This document shows, in pieces, positions 15,876-22,569 of a DNA stretch of 22,569 nucleotides (its first letter is position 1; every line of letters begins with the position of its first letter). The notes beneath the pieces are model-generated. The model was not told the origin of the DNA, did not search any database, and was given only the letters and a program-made list of their open reading frames with translations. Source of the stretch: Glacieibacterium sp964246975 (lineage in GTDB: Bacteria; Pseudomonadota; Alphaproteobacteria; Sphingomonadales; Sphingomonadaceae); the NCBI GenBank assembly GCA_964246975.1, contig CAXTSL010000047.1:1-22569 (forward strand), written 5' to 3'. Made by a program: the position numbers and the translations under genes.

Positions 15876-17186
15876 ATGAGCATGTTGCGTTCGGTACTGC
15901 TTGCTGGCCTCGCGCTGGCCGGAGCCACGTCGGCGGTCGCGCAGGATTACCGCGATGCGCCGCCCTATTACGATGCCGCGCGTGCCGGGTACGACGACCC
16001 GCGCGGCACGCCCTTCGGTCGCAACATCCGCTCGGTTGGCGATTTCGAAGCACCGCTGGCGCGCTACGGTCGCTGGGTGCCGAGCCGCTTCGGTCGTGCC
16101 TGGGCCCCCAACGTCGGCCGCGATTGGCGCCCCTACACCATCGGCCGCTGGGAACAGACCGAGCAATATGGCTGGCTGTGGCAGAGCGACGAGCCGTTCG
16201 GCTGGGCGACCTATCATTATGGCCGCTGGGGTTTCGACGACCGCTTCGGCTGGGTCTGGCTGCCCGATACCGTCTGGGGCCCGGCGTGGGTCGCGTGGCG
16301 CGACGGCGACGACTATGCCGGCTGGGCACCTTTGCCACCGCAGGTCAGCCTCAGCGTCGGCTTCGGCGCGTGGGATTACAACCGCTGGTATGCGCCGAGC
16401 TGGGTTTATGTGCCGCGCGGCGCGCTGAACCAGCGGCGGCTTTACAACGCGATCCTGCCGTACCGTGACAACCACCGTTATTGGGACCGGACGCGCGGCA
16501 GCGTTCGCCGCGACGCGCGGGGCGGCGACTTCGGCCATCGCGGCTATGGGCCCGGCGGCTCGCCTGGCAGCGGGCAGGGCGGAGCGGTCGGCGCGCGACC
16601 CTGGGACCGGCGCGACGATGTCCGGCGCGACGATGCCCGGCGCGACGATGCCCGGCGTAGCGAGGTCGGGCGCGACGACAGGCGACCGGACGATACGCGT
16701 CGCGTCGGTCTGCAACCCGATGCGCGGCAGCCGGGCTGGCAGCGGCGCGGCGACGGCGGCGACGACCGGCAGGGCTATCGACGCGGCGATGGTGAGCGCC
16801 GCAACGACGCGACGCCGCGCGCGCCTCTCGACCCCTATGCGCCTGTGGCCGTCGTGCCGCCCGCCGTTGTCGCGCCACCCGTCGACCGTGGTGGCGAGGG
16901 GCGCGGCAACCGCGCGCGCGAGGACCGTCCGGGAGGGTTCGAGCGACGCGGTGCCGAGGACGGCGCTGCCAGCATGCGCGGCGGTCGGGGTGGCGGCGCG
17001 ACAGCCGCGCCCTCTGACCCGTCGCCGCGCGCCGCGCAGCCGATGACCGCCGCGCCGCAACCGCAGGCCGCGCCGGTCGCGCCACCCCCGCCGCGCGCCG
17101 AGCGTCCCGCGCCCTCCGAGCGTCCGGCGCAAGCGCCGCGCGGCGAGCGCAGCGACCGCAGCGAAGGCCCGGTGCGCGACCAGTAG
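15876..17186 (+). CDS. secreted DUF6600-like Trp-rich protein with Arg/Asp-repeat, Pro-rich tail
   Basis: Encodes 436 residues from ATG 15876, with AGGAG 6 bases upstream; a GTG at 15873 is in frame but less well spaced. A signal peptide covers residues 1 to ~23 (MSMLRSVLLAGLALAGATSAVAQ). Residues ~55-205 carry repeated Trp/Tyr/Gly motifs: YGRWVPS, WRPYTIGRW, YGWLWQSDEPFGWATYHYGRW, FGWVWLPDTVWGPAWVAWR and YAGWAPLP. This matches the pattern of the DUF6600 domain found in exported, often FecR-associated proteins of unknown function. The rest (~205-436) is low complexity: Gly/Arg/Asp-rich with tandem RRDDA units (encoded by 15-bp repeats at 16606-16665), then Pro/Ala-rich, probably disordered and highly charged. 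It may be an envelope-associated matrix or adhesion-type protein, but that is a guess. The domain call is good; the role is unknown. Confidence 0.83.
   Translation: MSMLRSVLLAGLALAGATSAVAQDYRDAPPYYDAARAGYDDPRGTPFGRNIRSVGDFEAPLARYGRWVPSRFGRAWAPNVGRDWRPYTIGRWEQTEQYGWLWQSDEPFGWATYHYGRWGFDDRFGWVWLPDTVWGPAWVAWRDGDDYAGWAPLPPQVSLSVGFGAWDYNRWYAPSWVYVPRGALNQRRLYNAILPYRDNHRYWDRTRGSVRRDARGGDFGHRGYGPGGSPGSGQGGAVGARPWDRRDDVRRDDARRDDARRSEVGRDDRRPDDTRRVGLQPDARQPGWQRRGDGGDDRQGYRRGDGERRNDATPRAPLDPYAPVAVVPPAVVAPPVDRGGEGRGNRAREDRPGGFERRGAEDGAASMRGGRGGGATAAPSDPSPRAAQPMTAAPQPQAAPVAPPPPRAERPAPSERPAQAPRGERSDRSEGPVRDQ
16606..16665 (+). repeat. four tandem 15-bp units inside the DUF6600-like gene
   Basis: Units at 16606-16620, 16621-16635, 16636-16650 and 16651-16665 follow the pattern nCCGGCGCGACGATG. 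The first three are nearly identical and the fourth has diverged. The 15-bp period keeps the reading frame and encodes R-R-D-D-V/A repeats, so copy number can change by slippage without a frameshift. Confidence 0.8.
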
Positions 17187-17236
17187 CTACGCGTCCGGCA
17201 CAATGGCGCTTGCGCGTTGTTGCCGCACTGCACACT

Positions 17237-18706
17237 ATGCCCCCCGGCGGCGCACCGACCGGGGGGCAATTGGCACAGGCAGCGGCTTTTGATGAGATGT
17301 TCGGCCACGCGGCGGCGGACGCCGGAGCGGTGCGCGACGCCTATCGCCCGATCCGCGACTGGCTAGAAAACTCGCCCCACGAACTGATGGAGACGCGCCA
17401 GCGCCAGGCCGAGCTGTTCTTCCGGCGCATCGGCATCACCTTCGCGGTCTACGGCGACCCCGACGCCGCCGAGCGCCTGATCCCCTTCGACATCGTCCCC
17501 CGTATCCTGCCGCGCTCCGAGTGGGAGACGCTTGAGAAGGGCCTCGTCCAGCGCGTCGACGCGCTCAATGCCTTCCTCGCCGACATCTATGGCAAGCGCG
17601 AAATCCTGCGCGCGGGCATCGTCCCCGAGGACCTCGTGCTGCTCAACCCCGGCTATTGCCTGCCGATGATCGGGCGGCGACCGGCGAAGGACATCTGGGT
17701 CCATATCGCGGGCATCGACCTCGTCCGCACCGACGCGCAGGACTTCTACGTCCTCGAAGATAACGCCCGCACGCCGTCGGGGGTGAGCTACATGCTCGAG
17801 AACCGCGAGGTGATGCTCAAGCTCGTTCCCGAGCTGTTCCAGCGCATCAAGGTCGCGCCGGTCGAAATCTATCCCGAGGCGCTGCTCGAAACACTGCAGT
17901 CGGTCGCGCCGCGTCCCGGAAACGGCGATCCCGTCGTCGTGCTGCTGACGCCGGGGCAGCATAACAGCGCCTTCTACGAACACAGCTTTCTGGCCGACAA
18001 GCTCGGCATCGAACTCGTCGAGGGCAGCGATCTCGCGGTCAAAGACGATGTCGTCTTCATGCGGACGACGCAGGGGCCGCGCCGCGTCGACGTCATCTAC
18101 CGCCGCCTCGACGACGCCTTCATCGACCCGCTGGTGTTCCGCGCCGATTCGATGCTCGGCGTGCCGGGGCTGATGAGCGCCTATTTCGCCGGCAACGTCA
18201 CCATCGCCAATGCGCCCGGCACCGGCGTCGCCGACGACAAGGCGATCTACAGCTACATGCCCGAGATCGTGAAGTTCTACACCGGCGAGGAGCCGATCCT
18301 GCGGAACGTTCCGACGTGGCGCTGCCGCGAGCCCGAAGCGCTGGGCTATGTCCTCGACCATTTGCCCGAGCTGGTGGTCAAGGAAGTCGACGGGTCGGGC
18401 GGCTACGGCATGCTCGTCGGACCGCACGCGCCGCAAGCCACCATCGCCGCCTTCGCCGCCAAGCTGCGCGCCCACCCCGAAAAGTTCATCGCCCAGCCGA
18501 CGCTGGCGCTGTCGACCTGCCCGACCTTATGCGCCAGCGGCGTCGCGCCGCGCCACGTCGACCTGCGCCCCTTCGTGCTGACGGGGGCGAACGGGACGCG
18601 CATCGTGCCGGGCGGCCTGACGCGCGTGGCACTCGACCCAGGCTCGCTGGTGGTCAATTCGAGCCAGGGCGGGGGGACGAAAGACACGTGGGTGGTGGAT
18701 GACTAG
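17237..18706 (+). CDS. circularly permuted ATP-grasp type 2 protein (amide/peptide ligase of the Anbu operon)
   Basis: Encodes about 489 residues. This family is thought to use ATP to join a carboxylate and an amine; its substrate is unknown. Visible hallmarks are FDEMFG near the N-terminus, RRIGITFAVYGD (~64-75), FDIVPRIL, E174-D-N followed by ARTPSGVSYMLENR, and the glycine-rich loop K382-E-V-D-G-S-G-G-Y-G-M (382-392). The C-terminal ATVAPR-like region (CPTLCASGVAPRHVDLRPFV) completes the permuted fold. The start is uncertain. TTG 17210 has little support. ATG 17237 lies just before a 10-bp hairpin. TTG 17270, after the hairpin, gives the compact N-terminus MAQAAAFDEMFG. ATG 17297 would cut off the conserved FDE. 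It is the first gene of a group with alpha-E, transglutaminase-like and Anbu genes. Confidence 0.92.
   Translation: MPPGGAPTGGQLAQAAAFDEMFGHAAADAGAVRDAYRPIRDWLENSPHELMETRQRQAELFFRRIGITFAVYGDPDAAERLIPFDIVPRILPRSEWETLEKGLVQRVDALNAFLADIYGKREILRAGIVPEDLVLLNPGYCLPMIGRRPAKDIWVHIAGIDLVRTDAQDFYVLEDNARTPSGVSYMLENREVMLKLVPELFQRIKVAPVEIYPEALLETLQSVAPRPGNGDPVVVLLTPGQHNSAFYEHSFLADKLGIELVEGSDLAVKDDVVFMRTTQGPRRVDVIYRRLDDAFIDPLVFRADSMLGVPGLMSAYFAGNVTIANAPGTGVADDKAIYSYMPEIVKFYTGEEPILRNVPTWRCREPEALGYVLDHLPELVVKEVDGSGGYGMLVGPHAPQATIAAFAAKLRAHPEKFIAQPTLALSTCPTLCASGVAPRHVDLRPFVLTGANGTRIVPGGLTRVALDPGSLVVNSSQGGGTKDTWVVDD
17238..17268 (+). promoter_or_regulatory. 10-bp GC hairpin at the start of the ATP-grasp gene
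   Basis: TGCCCCCCGG (17238-17247) and CCGGGGGGCA (17259-17268) are perfect inverted repeats around an 11-base loop. The hairpin begins one base into ATG 17237 and ends just before TTG 17270, so it would hinder initiation at the ATG or act as a leader structure if translation starts at the TTG. No T-tract follows. Confidence 0.5.
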
Positions 18707-18751
18707 CGCTCGATATGATATGGTTGTGTCATTGCCATGGAGGAGTCAGAC

Positions 18752-19060
18752 ATGACGATGAGCGCGCGGATGGTCGTGCTGATGGACCCCGATGAAAAAC
18801 GCGCCATCGAGCGGCGCGCTAAGACACATCGGCTGACGCCCAGCGAATGGGTCCGGCAAGCCGCGCGCGAATACGACCCGACGCCTGACGAGGAAGTGCT
18901 GACCCTGCTTGCCGAACAGATGGAGGAAGCGGCGGCGCACATGAAAAAGCGGTTGACCGAAGCGCTCGATTATTCTGATGCGCGGATGGCGGAAATCCAC
19001 GAAATGCGCCGCGAGCATTATGCCAAGCTCGAAGAATTTCGTCGGACCGCGAGCCTATGA
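18752..19060 (+). CDS. ribbon-helix-helix-like protein with coiled-coil tail
   Basis: Encodes 102 residues. ATG 18752 is preceded by GGAGG 8 bases upstream, so I prefer it to ATG 18737, which would put the ribosome site inside the gene. Residues ~5-38 (MVVLMDPDEKRAIERRAKTHRLTPSEWVRQAARE) have the strand-helix-helix pattern of Arc/CopG/MetJ-type DNA-binding proteins: a short hydrophobic strand, a first helix rich in Arg/Lys, then a helix starting at T-P-S-E-W. Residues ~45-98 are a charged coiled coil (EEVLTLLAEQMEEAAAHMKKRL and onward). The stop overlaps the next start in an ATGA. The pair of small genes sits between the ATP-grasp and alpha-E genes, which are usually adjacent. An antitoxin-like or autoregulatory role is possible. 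The RHH call is by pattern only. Confidence 0.78.
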   Translation: MTMSARMVVLMDPDEKRAIERRAKTHRLTPSEWVRQAAREYDPTPDEEVLTLLAEQMEEAAAHMKKRLTEALDYSDARMAEIHEMRREHYAKLEEFRRTASL

Positions 19061-19254
19061 GCATATTGGATCGCATATTCGGCGCGGCGCGAAACGTCGT
19101 CGAGATGCATGGCGACATCGATCGGGCTGCCCGCACGATCGAAGGGCATGCGGTTGAACTCAAGGATCACGAGAGACGCCTCATTCGTATCGAGACCATG
19201 ATCGAAATGGGCGGGAGTCGCCCGCCGCCCCCGCGACGGCTGACGAGAAGCTAA
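19057..19254 (+). CDS. 65-residue partner of the RHH-like protein, unknown function
   Basis: Encodes 65 residues starting at ATG 19057, whose first four bases overlap the previous stop (ATGA). Residues 1-20 (MSILDRIFGAARNVVEMHGD) form an amphipathic helix. Residues ~20-50 (DIDRAARTIEGHAVELKDHE, then RRLIRIETMIEM) look like a coiled coil with heptad-spaced Ile, Leu and Met. The end is Pro/Arg-rich (PPPPRRLTRS). There is no signal peptide or cysteine. The overlap and the shared coiled-coil character suggest that the two small proteins bind each other. The alpha-E gene begins 2 bases after this stop, so all are probably on one transcript. I know no named family; toxin, accessory subunit or regulator are all open. 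Confidence 0.72.
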   Translation: MSILDRIFGAARNVVEMHGDIDRAARTIEGHAVELKDHERRLIRIETMIEMGGSRPPPPRRLTRS

Positions 19255-19256
19255 CG

Positions 19257-20201
19257 ATGCTGAGCCGTACCGCCGCCAACCTCTACTGGGTCGGACGCTA
19301 TATCGAGCGCGCCGATTTCCTGTCGCGGTTGATCGAGGCGACGCTCAGGCTGTCGTCGCTGCCCCAATCCTATGGCGGTGCGACCAATGCGTGGGAGAGC
19401 GCGCTGGCGGCGGCGTGGATGACCAAGGCGCACAAGGACCGCGGGTTGGCGCTCGACGAGGCCGGGGTCTCCGCCTTCCTCACCCTCGATCCCGCCAATC
19501 CGGGGTCGATCCGCAGCTGCATCGAGGCGGCGCGGGCCAACGCCCGTGCGGTGCGCACCGCGCTGACGCTCGAAGGCTGGGAGGCGATCAACGGCGCGTG
19601 GCTCGAGGTGCAGAAGTTCGGCACGCGGCTGATCGACCGCGACGCGCTTGTCGGGCTGCTCGACACCGTCAAGGCGGCGATGCAGTCGTTCGACGGCGCG
19701 GCGCACCGCTCGATGCTCCGCGGCGATGCGTACTGGTTCATCCGCCTCGGCAGTGCCATCGAGCGCGCCGACAACACCGCGCGCGTCCTCGACGTGAAGT
19801 ACCATTTGCTGCTGCCGCGCGGCGAGGCGGTCGGCGGCTCCCTCGATTATTTCCAGTGGACGACGATCCTGCGCACCGTCTCGGCGCTGACCGCGTACCG
19901 CTGGGTCTATCGTGATTCGGTCAAGCCGTGGCTGGTCGCCGACCTGCTGATCCTCAACCGCGAGATCCCGCGTTCGCTCGGCTGCTGCTATTCGGACATC
20001 CTGCGCTACCTCGACCTGCTGGCCAACGCCGCCGGGGGGCGGCGGGGCGCGGCGCACCGCATGGCGGCGCACGAACACGCGCGGCTCGGCAACCTGACCA
20101 TCGACACGATCTTCAAGTCGGGACTGCACGAGTTCCTGCGCGGCTTCATTGCCGGCAACAACCGTCTCGGCGAAGCGATCGCCGAGCAATATCTGTTCTG
20201 A
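19257..20201 (+). CDS. alpha-E domain protein (DUF403), Anbu operon
   Basis: Encodes 314 residues, the full length of this family. The start MLSRTAANLYWVGRYIERADFLSRLIEATLRL is the standard signature (LSR.A.NLYW.GRY.ERA). The rest is all-helical, with repeated E-R-A-D-N-T and R-G-D-A-Y-W blocks (for example RGDAYWFIRLGSAIERADNTARVLDVKYHLLL at ~160-190) and YSDILRYLDLLAN further on. Alpha-E proteins have no established activity; they co-occur with, or are fused to, circularly permuted ATP-grasp and transglutaminase-like proteins and are thought to take part in the same peptide or amide chemistry. The start is 2 bases after the 65-residue gene and the end is 17 bases before the transglutaminase gene. 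ATG 19257 has only a weak ribosome site, which fits translation by reinitiation. Confidence 0.93.
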   Translation: MLSRTAANLYWVGRYIERADFLSRLIEATLRLSSLPQSYGGATNAWESALAAAWMTKAHKDRGLALDEAGVSAFLTLDPANPGSIRSCIEAARANARAVRTALTLEGWEAINGAWLEVQKFGTRLIDRDALVGLLDTVKAAMQSFDGAAHRSMLRGDAYWFIRLGSAIERADNTARVLDVKYHLLLPRGEAVGGSLDYFQWTTILRTVSALTAYRWVYRDSVKPWLVADLLILNREIPRSLGCCYSDILRYLDLLANAAGGRRGAAHRMAAHEHARLGNLTIDTIFKSGLHEFLRGFIAGNNRLGEAIAEQYLF

Positions 20202-20218
20202 CTGGGTCCGGGGGGACG

Positions 20219-21022
20219 ATGCGGATCAAGGTCGATTATTCAACGGTCTACGACTATGCGCTGCCCGCCAGCGCGGTGGTCCAGCTGCTGCGCGTCGAAC
20301 CGCACGGGCACGAGGACCAGACCGTGACGCGCTGGCGCGTCGATGTCGACGCCGACGGCTCGCTGCGCCGCTCGACCGACGTATTCGGCAACGTCGTCCA
20401 CATGTTCTACGCCGAACACCCGATCACGCGGCTGGCGATGGCGGTCAGCGGCGAGGTCGAGACGATCGACACCGGCGGCGTCATCCGGGGCGCCAACGAG
20501 CCGCTGCCGCCGCAACTCTACCTGCGCTCGACCGAATTGAGCACGGCGGATGCCGCAATCCGTGACTATGCCCGTACCGCCGCGCAGCCCGACCGGCTGC
20601 AGACGCTTCATGCCCTTATGCTCGGCCTCTACGGCAAGTTTGCCTTCGATGCCGAGGCGACGGGGGCGGGGACCGATGCCGCGACGGCGTTCGCCGCCAG
20701 GCGCGGCGTCTGCCAGGACTTCACCCATATCTTCTGCGCCGCCGCGCGCCACCTCGGCATCCCGGCGCGCTACGTCTCGGGGCATTTCGTCCATACCGAG
20801 CGTCAACCGGCGGGGCATGCGTGGTCGGAAGCCTGGCTCGACGACCTCGGCTGGGTCGGCTTCGACGCGACGCACGGCATCTCGACCGCCGACCGCCACA
20901 TCCGTGTCGCGGTCGGGCTCGACTATCTCGACGCCGCCCCGGTACGCGGCGCGCGGCGCGGCGGCGGTTCGGAGACGATGCACGTCGCCGTCGACGTATT
21001 CCAGGTGGGCGGGCAGCAATGA
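20219..21022 (+). CDS. transglutaminase-like cysteine protease, Anbu operon
   Basis: Encodes 267 residues from ATG 20219, which follows a G-rich GGGGGGA stretch. Residues ~1-80 are the bacterial N-terminal domain of these proteins (MRIKVDYSTVYDYALPASAVVQLLRVEPHGHEDQ...). Residues ~135-225 are the papain-like core with all three catalytic residues: C165 in RRGVCQDFTHIF, H200 in AGHAWSEAWL and D216 in GFDATHG. Such enzymes cut or exchange amide bonds at glutamine, peptide or similar substrates. There is no signal peptide, so it acts in the cytoplasm. Its stop overlaps an ATG at 21019 in frame with the following Anbu gene. The in-frame extension back to 19928 lies within the alpha-E gene and is rejected. 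Substrate unknown; the family call is secure. Confidence 0.93.
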   Translation: MRIKVDYSTVYDYALPASAVVQLLRVEPHGHEDQTVTRWRVDVDADGSLRRSTDVFGNVVHMFYAEHPITRLAMAVSGEVETIDTGGVIRGANEPLPPQLYLRSTELSTADAAIRDYARTAAQPDRLQTLHALMLGLYGKFAFDAEATGAGTDAATAFAARRGVCQDFTHIFCAAARHLGIPARYVSGHFVHTERQPAGHAWSEAWLDDLGWVGFDATHGISTADRHIRVAVGLDYLDAAPVRGARRGGGSETMHVAVDVFQVGGQQ

Positions 21023-21072
21023 GCGGCCTAGGGGGTGCGGAGCATGGGCAGTTCAGCTCGGAGGTTACGGCG

Positions 21073-21840
21073 ATGACCTATTGCGTCGGAGTGCTGGTCC
21101 GCGACGGCCTCGTGATGATGGCCGACACGCGCACCAACGCAGGCGTCGACAACATCTCGACCTACCGCAAGCTGCGCCTGTTCGAGACCTCCGATGGCCG
21201 CTGCCTCGCGGTCGCCAGCGCGGGCAGCCTGTCGGTGACGCAGGCGGCGGTCACGCGCCTGCAGGACGCGATGCTGCTGCCGGGTGCGGACGAGCGCGAG
21301 ACGCTCGACAACGTGCCGTCGATGTTCAAGGCGGCGACGCTCGTCGGCGCGGCGCTGCGCGAGGCCAAGCAGGCGATCGACGCCGAGGTCACCGACGACA
21401 AGATTGCCACCGGTGCCAGCCTGCTGTTCGGCGGCAGCATCGGCGGGCGCAAACCGCGGCTGTTCCTCGTCTATGGCAGCGGCAATTTCATCGAATGCCA
21501 GCCCGACACGCCGTTCCTGCAGATCGGCGAACACAAATACGGCAAGCCGATCCTCGACCGCTCGATCACCTACGACACCCCCATCGACGAGGCGATCAAG
21601 GTCGCGCTGATCTCGTTCAGCTCGACAATGCGCTCGAACCTTGCGGTCGGCCTGCCGATCGACGTGCTGACCGTCAAGCCGGGCGCGTCGGTCCCCGACA
21701 TGTTCCACCGCATCGACGGCGACGACGCCTATTACCGCGAACTCGACGAACGCTGGTCGCGCGCCTTGAAGGCCGCGCAGGCGGCGATCCCCAGCCCACC
21801 CTACGGCCAGCCGGGCGCGGAGCCCGAGCTGATGATGTGA
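21073..21840 (+). CDS. proteasome-type protease Anbu (ancestral beta subunit)
   Basis: Encodes 255 residues, a usual length for Anbu. Relatives of HslV and the 20S proteasome beta subunit, Anbu proteins assemble into rings or spirals; their target and even peptidase activity are unclear. The start at ATG 21073 has GGAGG 8 bases upstream. After removal of Met by methionine aminopeptidase, T2 becomes the N-terminal threonine nucleophile; D18 (MMADTRTNAGVD) and K33 (ISTYRKL) fit the catalytic partners of the Ntn-hydrolase site. An in-frame ATG at 21019, overlapping the previous stop, would add 18 residues; it would bury the threonine unless cleaved, so I reject it. Other family blocks: RCLAVASAGSLSVTQA, SLLFGGSIGG, YGSGNFIECQPDTPFLQIGEHKYGKPILDR. 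It is the last gene of the block, 50 bases after the transglutaminase gene. Confidence 0.94.
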   Translation: MTYCVGVLVRDGLVMMADTRTNAGVDNISTYRKLRLFETSDGRCLAVASAGSLSVTQAAVTRLQDAMLLPGADERETLDNVPSMFKAATLVGAALREAKQAIDAEVTDDKIATGASLLFGGSIGGRKPRLFLVYGSGNFIECQPDTPFLQIGEHKYGKPILDRSITYDTPIDEAIKVALISFSSTMRSNLAVGLPIDVLTVKPGASVPDMFHRIDGDDAYYRELDERWSRALKAAQAAIPSPPYGQPGAEPELMM

Positions 21841-21853
21841 GGCGCGCGGGCGT

Positions 21854-21882
21854 TTGAACTGCCCCGTCGCTTCGGCTAAGAC
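21854..21882 (+). promoter_or_regulatory. candidate promoter of ettA
   Basis: TTGAAC (21854-21859) and TAAGAC (21877-21882) are separated by 17 bases, giving a start near 21889, about 34 bases before GTG 21923. The -35 match is good; the -10 matches only in part. No terminator is visible between Anbu and this site, so read-through is also possible. Confidence 0.4.
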
Positions 21883-21922
21883 GCCGCCACCGCCGATACC
21901 TCCAGCCGAAAGCCCGCATCCC

Positions 21923-22569
<647 letters not shown>

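Noticed and set aside
16606..16665. Possible CRISPR-like repeats
   Set aside because: Units are contiguous 15-mers without spacers and lie in frame within a coding region.
15831..17132. 433-codon minus-strand frame opposite the DUF6600-like gene
   Set aside because: The plus-strand frame has signal peptide, ribosome site and the YGRW-type domain; the antisense product is Arg/Ala low complexity.
17363..18475. 370-codon minus-strand frame opposite the ATP-grasp gene
   Set aside because: The plus strand encodes the full set of ATP-grasp motifs; no family features in the antisense product.
18711..18751. Operator/promoter for the RHH-like gene (TATGAT at 18714)
   Set aside because: No acceptable -35 at 16-18 bases and only a weak 4-of-5 inverted repeat; too little to call.

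Overview
This is a GC-rich bacterial window of ordinary chromosomal character. It most likely comes from an alphaproteobacterium of the order Sphingomonadales. That placement is an inference from the very large NAD-dependent glutamate dehydrogenase at the left edge, the EttA-like ABC-F protein that begins M-A-Y-Q-Y at the right edge, the proteasome-like (Anbu) operon and the overall codon bias. I see no rRNA, tRNA, CRISPR array, insertion sequence or phage genes. The GC-rich codon bias leaves very long stop-free frames on the opposite strand of most genes; these are treated as shadows.

Layout, left to right. (1) Positions 1-2129: the 3' end of an NAD-glutamate dehydrogenase gene, then a small secreted cysteine-containing protein of unknown family (2155-2562). 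(2) Positions 2557-4848, minus strand: a translationally coupled pair made of a secreted right-handed beta-helix protein and a diheme cytochrome c, closed by a clear rho-independent terminator. This pair recurs across bacteria but has no known function. (3) A 305-base divergent intergenic region with a near-perfect 23-bp dyad and a cluster of CCAAA motifs. (4) Positions 5154-9447, plus strand: a four-PAS GGDEF-EAL protein for c-di-GMP turnover, followed 28 bases later by a type II NADH dehydrogenase. (5) Positions 9448-9597: a ~150-base nearly palindromic element filling the gap between convergent genes. (6) Positions 9602-15305, minus strand: RND efflux adaptor and permease (4-base overlap), a 68-residue acidic protein, and a CaiB/BaiF-type CoA-transferase that appears to start at TTG. 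(7) Positions 15495-17186, plus strand: a small helical protein and a secreted DUF6600-like protein with an Arg/Asp-repeat, Pro-rich tail; a 16-position hairpin covers the latter's ribosome-binding site.

(8) Positions 17237-21840, plus strand: the most interesting block. It contains a circularly permuted ATP-grasp ligase, an alpha-E protein, a transglutaminase-like cysteine protease and the ancestral proteasome beta subunit Anbu, a conserved but functionally obscure gene set thought to make and break amide or peptide bonds. Here it is interrupted between the ATP-grasp and alpha-E genes by a coupled two-gene insert: a ribbon-helix-helix/coiled-coil protein and a 65-residue partner. (9) Position 21923 to the window end: the start of an EttA-type ABC-F translation factor, reading from GTG and running off the window.

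How they work together: the Anbu block is tightly spaced (2, 17 and 50 bases between its last genes) and probably one transcript. The cytochrome/beta-helix pair, the GGDEF-EAL/NADH dehydrogenase pair and the RND pair are separate transcription units. Promoter calls are weak throughout because they rest on reading by eye.
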